Source: Streptomyces sp. NBRC 110035
GTDB taxonomy: Bacteria; Actinomycetota; Actinomycetes; Streptomycetales; Streptomycetaceae
DNA length: 64,000 nt
Assembly (NCBI RefSeq): GCF_000829695.1
Contig: NZ_BBNN01000017.1
Coordinates: forward strand, 186,001-250,000
Direction: 5' to 3'
Shown: positions 62,123-64,000 of the stretch, in pieces
How the letters are laid out: the number at the start of each line of letters is the position of its first letter
Numbering within the stretch: the first letter of the stretch is position 1
The notes under the pieces: model-generated
What the model saw: the letters and a program-made list of their open reading frames with translations, nothing else
Told to the model about the DNA's origin: nothing
Databases searched by the model: none
Translations under genes and position numbers: made by a program

Positions 62123-62158
62123 GTACATCACCTACGTCGTGTACATCACCTATGTCGT
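62123..62158. repeat. two 18-bp tandem repeats
   Basis: GTACATCACCTACGTCGT (62123-62140) is followed at once by a copy differing at one base (62141-62158). A more diverged third unit may follow. Possible operator array. Confidence 0.65.
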
Positions 62159-62186
62159 ATGCGTCATGCAGATCACACGACTAACC

Positions 62187-62200
62187 TGACTCGCGAGTAA
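62187..62200. promoter_or_regulatory. palindrome of TetR-operator type
   Basis: TGACTCGCGAGTAA contains the perfect palindrome ACTCGCGAGT (62189-62198). Such CGCGAG-centred sites are bound by TetR-family repressors in actinobacteria; no regulator gene is adjacent. Confidence 0.4.
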
Positions 62201-62356
62201 TAAAGGTTTCACGGGACATCCGGACGTGGACGGCCGAACGCCATCGGCCTGTCCGTCCGGGGGCCGTGGATGAGGTGGCCTGCCCCATTGGGGTGGGAGC
62301 CGGCCACCCCGCACCCCGAAGGGCGGCAACGTTCCCGCCCGCCGGGTGTACGGCGG

Positions 62357-62388
62357 ACCTCACCGGGCCGACCCCGGCCCGGTGAGGT
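62357..62388. terminator. strong hairpin in the gene-free region
   Basis: A perfect 13-bp inverted repeat (ACCTCACCGGGCC and complement, 6-nt loop) lies about 240 nt before sucC and 1 kb after the VWA gene. It may end an unannotated transcript. Confidence 0.75.
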
Positions 62389-62428
62389 CACTTGCCCATG
62401 GCACTCTGTGTCACCGAATCGGGCATCA

Positions 62429-62444
62429 TGTGACAGGTATCACC
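62429..62444 (+). promoter_or_regulatory. CRP-like site upstream of sucC
   Basis: TGTGACAGGTATCACC fits TGTGA-N6-TCACA at 9 of 10 core positions, 185 nt before the sucC start. Control of a TCA-cycle operon by Crp would be plausible; binding is untested. Confidence 0.4.
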
Positions 62445-62628
62445 GCTCAGGTGTGACCCCACGATTTCGGGAGGCCTCGCAACCGGCGATAGCCTGCGAG
62501 ATGGACATGCCGCGCGCTCGGACACCGTGTGCGCTTCCCTTGTGACACAGCGGACGTCGTCACGTTGCCCTTCGCGGCACGCCCACGCATCCAACGAACC
62601 GCGAGATCACTGATAGGGACGGAAGCGC

Positions 62629-63807
62629 GTGGACCTGTTCGAGTACCAGGCGAGGGACCTCTTCGCCAAGCACGATGTACCGGTGCTGGCCGGTGAAGTC
62701 ATCGACACGCCTGAGGCGGCGCGCGAGATCACCGAGCGTCTCGGCGGCAAGTCCGTCGTCAAGGCGCAGGTGAAGGTCGGTGGCCGCGGCAAGGCCGGTG
62801 GTGTGAAGCTGGCAGCAACCCCGGACGAGGCCGTCGCCCGCGCGACGGACATCCTCGGCATGGACATCAAGGGCCACACGGTCCACAAGGTGATGATCGC
62901 CGAGACCGCTCCGGAGATCGTCGAGGAGTACTACGTCTCCTTCCTCCTCGACCGTGCCAACCGCACCTTCCTCTCCATCGCGTCCGTCGAGGGCGGCGTG
63001 GACATCGAGGAGGTGGCGGCCACCCGTCCGGAGGCCGTCGCCAAGACGCCGATCGACCCCAACGAGGGCGTGACCCCCGAGAAGGCGCGCGAGATCGTCG
63101 AGGCCGCGAAGTTCCCGGCCGAGGTGGCCGGCAAGGTCGCCGACGTCCTCGTCACGCTGTGGAAGACGTTCATCGCCGAGGACGCGCTCCTCGTCGAGGT
63201 CAACCCGCTGGCCAAGGTCGCCTCCGGCGACGTCCTCGCCCTCGACGGCAAGGTGAGCCTCGACGACAACGCCGAGTTCCGCCACCCCGACTTCGAGGAG
63301 TTCCACGACAAGGCCGCGGCCAACCCGCTGGAGGCCGCCGCCAAGGAGAAGAACCTCAACTACGTCAAGCTCGACGGCGAGGTCGGCATCATCGGCAACG
63401 GCGCGGGGCTCGTGATGAGCACCCTGGACGTCGTCGCCTACGCCGGTGAGGCGCACGGCGGCGTGAAGCCCGCCAACTTCCTCGACATCGGCGGTGGCGC
63501 CTCCGCCGCCGTCATGGCGAACGGCCTGGAGATCATCCTCGGCGACCCGGACGTCAAGTCCGTGTTCGTCAACGTCTTCGGTGGCATCACCGCCTGCGAC
63601 GAGGTCGCCAACGGCATCGTGCAGGCGCTGCAGCTGCTCGCGGACAAGGGTGAGGAAGTCACCAAGCCGCTGGTCGTGCGCCTGGACGGCAACAACGCCG
63701 AACTGGGTCGCAGGATCCTCTCGGACGCCAACCACCCGCTCGTGCAGCGCGTGGACACCATGGACGGCGCGGCCGACAAGGCCGCCGAGCTCGCGGCTGC
63801 GAAGTAA
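62629..63807 (+). CDS. sucC: succinyl-CoA synthetase beta subunit (ADP-forming)
   Basis: This 392-residue ATP-grasp protein, with its alpha partner SucD, makes ATP or GTP from succinyl-CoA in the TCA cycle. It starts at GTG 62629 with GGACGGAAG upstream. The N-terminal ATP-grasp region includes [20 protein letters not shown], and the metal/nucleotide residues lie in VEVNPLAKV. The C-terminal ligase domain contains [19 protein letters not shown] and [15 protein letters not shown]. The length is normal. sucD follows after 21 nt, clearly in one operon. Confidence 0.97.
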   Translation: MDLFEYQARDLFAKHDVPVLAGEVIDTPEAAREITERLGGKSVVKAQVKVGGRGKAGGVKLAATPDEAVARATDILGMDIKGHTVHKVMIAETAPEIVEEYYVSFLLDRANRTFLSIASVEGGVDIEEVAATRPEAVAKTPIDPNEGVTPEKAREIVEAAKFPAEVAGKVADVLVTLWKTFIAEDALLVEVNPLAKVASGDVLALDGKVSLDDNAEFRHPDFEEFHDKAAANPLEAAAKEKNLNYVKLDGEVGIIGNGAGLVMSTLDVVAYAGEAHGGVKPANFLDIGGGASAAVMANGLEIILGDPDVKSVFVNVFGGITACDEVANGIVQALQLLADKGEEVTKPLVVRLDGNNAELGRRILSDANHPLVQRVDTMDGAADKAAELAAAK

Positions 63808-63828
63808 GGGACGAGGGACAGAACAGCC

Positions 63829-64000
63829 ATGGCTATCTTCCTCAACAAGGACTCCAAGGTCATCGTCCAGGGCATGACCGGTGCCACGGGCATGAAGCAC
63901 ACCAAGCTCATGCTGGCCGACGGCACGAACATCGTCGGCGGTGTGAACCCGCGCAAGGCGGGCACCTCCGTCGGCATCGAGGGCAACGACATCCCGGTCT
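63829..64000 (+). CDS. sucD: succinyl-CoA synthetase alpha subunit (3' end outside window)
   Basis: The first 57 codons are present from ATG 63829 (GAGGGA upstream). IFLNKDSKVIVQGMTGATG is the CoA-binding Rossmann start of SucD, followed by HTKLMLADGTNIVGGVNPRKAG. The phospho-His region lies outside the window. It is the operon partner of sucC. Confidence 0.95.
   Translation, partial: MAIFLNKDSKVIVQGMTGATGMKHTKLMLADGTNIVGGVNPRKAGTSVGIEGNDIPV

Larger units (their letters stand above)
61344..62628. other. 1.3-kb region without a convincing gene
   Basis: Several long frames exist on both strands, but all are Arg/Pro/Gly/Ala-rich shadows without domain signal or a good start. The right part holds a tandem repeat, a palindrome, a strong hairpin, a CRP-like site and the sucC promoter region. 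A lost gene or a short RNA is possible. Confidence 0.5.

Noticed and set aside
61565-62131. 188-codon minus-strand frame in the region before sucC
   Set aside because: No ribosome site, mixed third-position GC and low-complexity sequence without any motif.

Overview
The window looks like chromosomal core DNA of a Streptomyces species. GC is very high and codon third positions are strongly G/C. The developmental regulators whiD and bldM are present, a kinase gene carries a single rare TTA codon, a LAXTG-type sortase substrate is present, and the gene order whiD-bldM-shbA-guaB-guaB3 ... guaA ... pcrA ... icmB ... sucCD is familiar from Streptomyces. Gene names rest on recognised sequence and order; no search was run.

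Layout. 1-4.7 kb: the 3' end of an ALF-repeat protein with a small membrane partner, an SDR oxidoreductase, a MOSC protein and a LysR regulator. 4.8-10.6 kb: whiD, bldM (with a BldN-type promoter), a MITE-like inverted repeat, the sigma factor shbA, guaB and guaB3. 11-15.6 kb: a nucleotide-sugar dehydrogenase without its catalytic Cys, glpD and a secreted serine hydrolase. 15.8-27.9 kb: six consecutive PASTA-less receptor-type Ser/Thr kinases. One is a pseudokinase and the last has a TTA codon. 27.9-36.3 kb: an aldehyde dehydrogenase/GMC oxidoreductase pair, a LAETG surface protein, chorismate mutase behind a Phe/Tyr leader-peptide attenuator, guaA and a PPOX-fold protein. 36.4-44.7 kb: an aldolase gene broken by an amber codon, membrane proteins, a PspC-type envelope-stress two-component system and a decayed DUF397/ATPase pair. 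44.7-52.9 kb: an NlpC/P60 hydrolase behind a c-di-AMP riboswitch, pcrA, an M23 peptidase, a lipase and icmB. 53-61.3 kb: a divergent five-gene MoxR-VWA-SWIM system. 62.6-64 kb: sucC and the start of sucD.

The most notable system is the divergent cluster at 52977-61343. SWIM zinc-finger and DUF5691 genes run left; MoxR AAA ATPase, DUF5682 (with TraB/TIKI-like motifs) and VWA genes run right. The two arms are driven by back-to-back promoters matching the RecA-independent DNA-damage (PafBC-type) consensus TTGTCRGTG-N8-TANNNT. The left copy is exact and the right copy has one mismatch. An exact copy also precedes pcrA in this window. This suggests a DNA-damage-inducible ATPase/adaptor machine of unknown function.

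Other links between genes: guaB, guaB3 and guaA serve GMP synthesis. The PspC protein, PspC histidine kinase and LuxR-type regulator form a probable envelope-stress unit. Cell-wall hydrolysis is tied to c-di-AMP through the riboswitch. Several genes look leaderless, with a -10 hexamer about 7 nt before the start codon.
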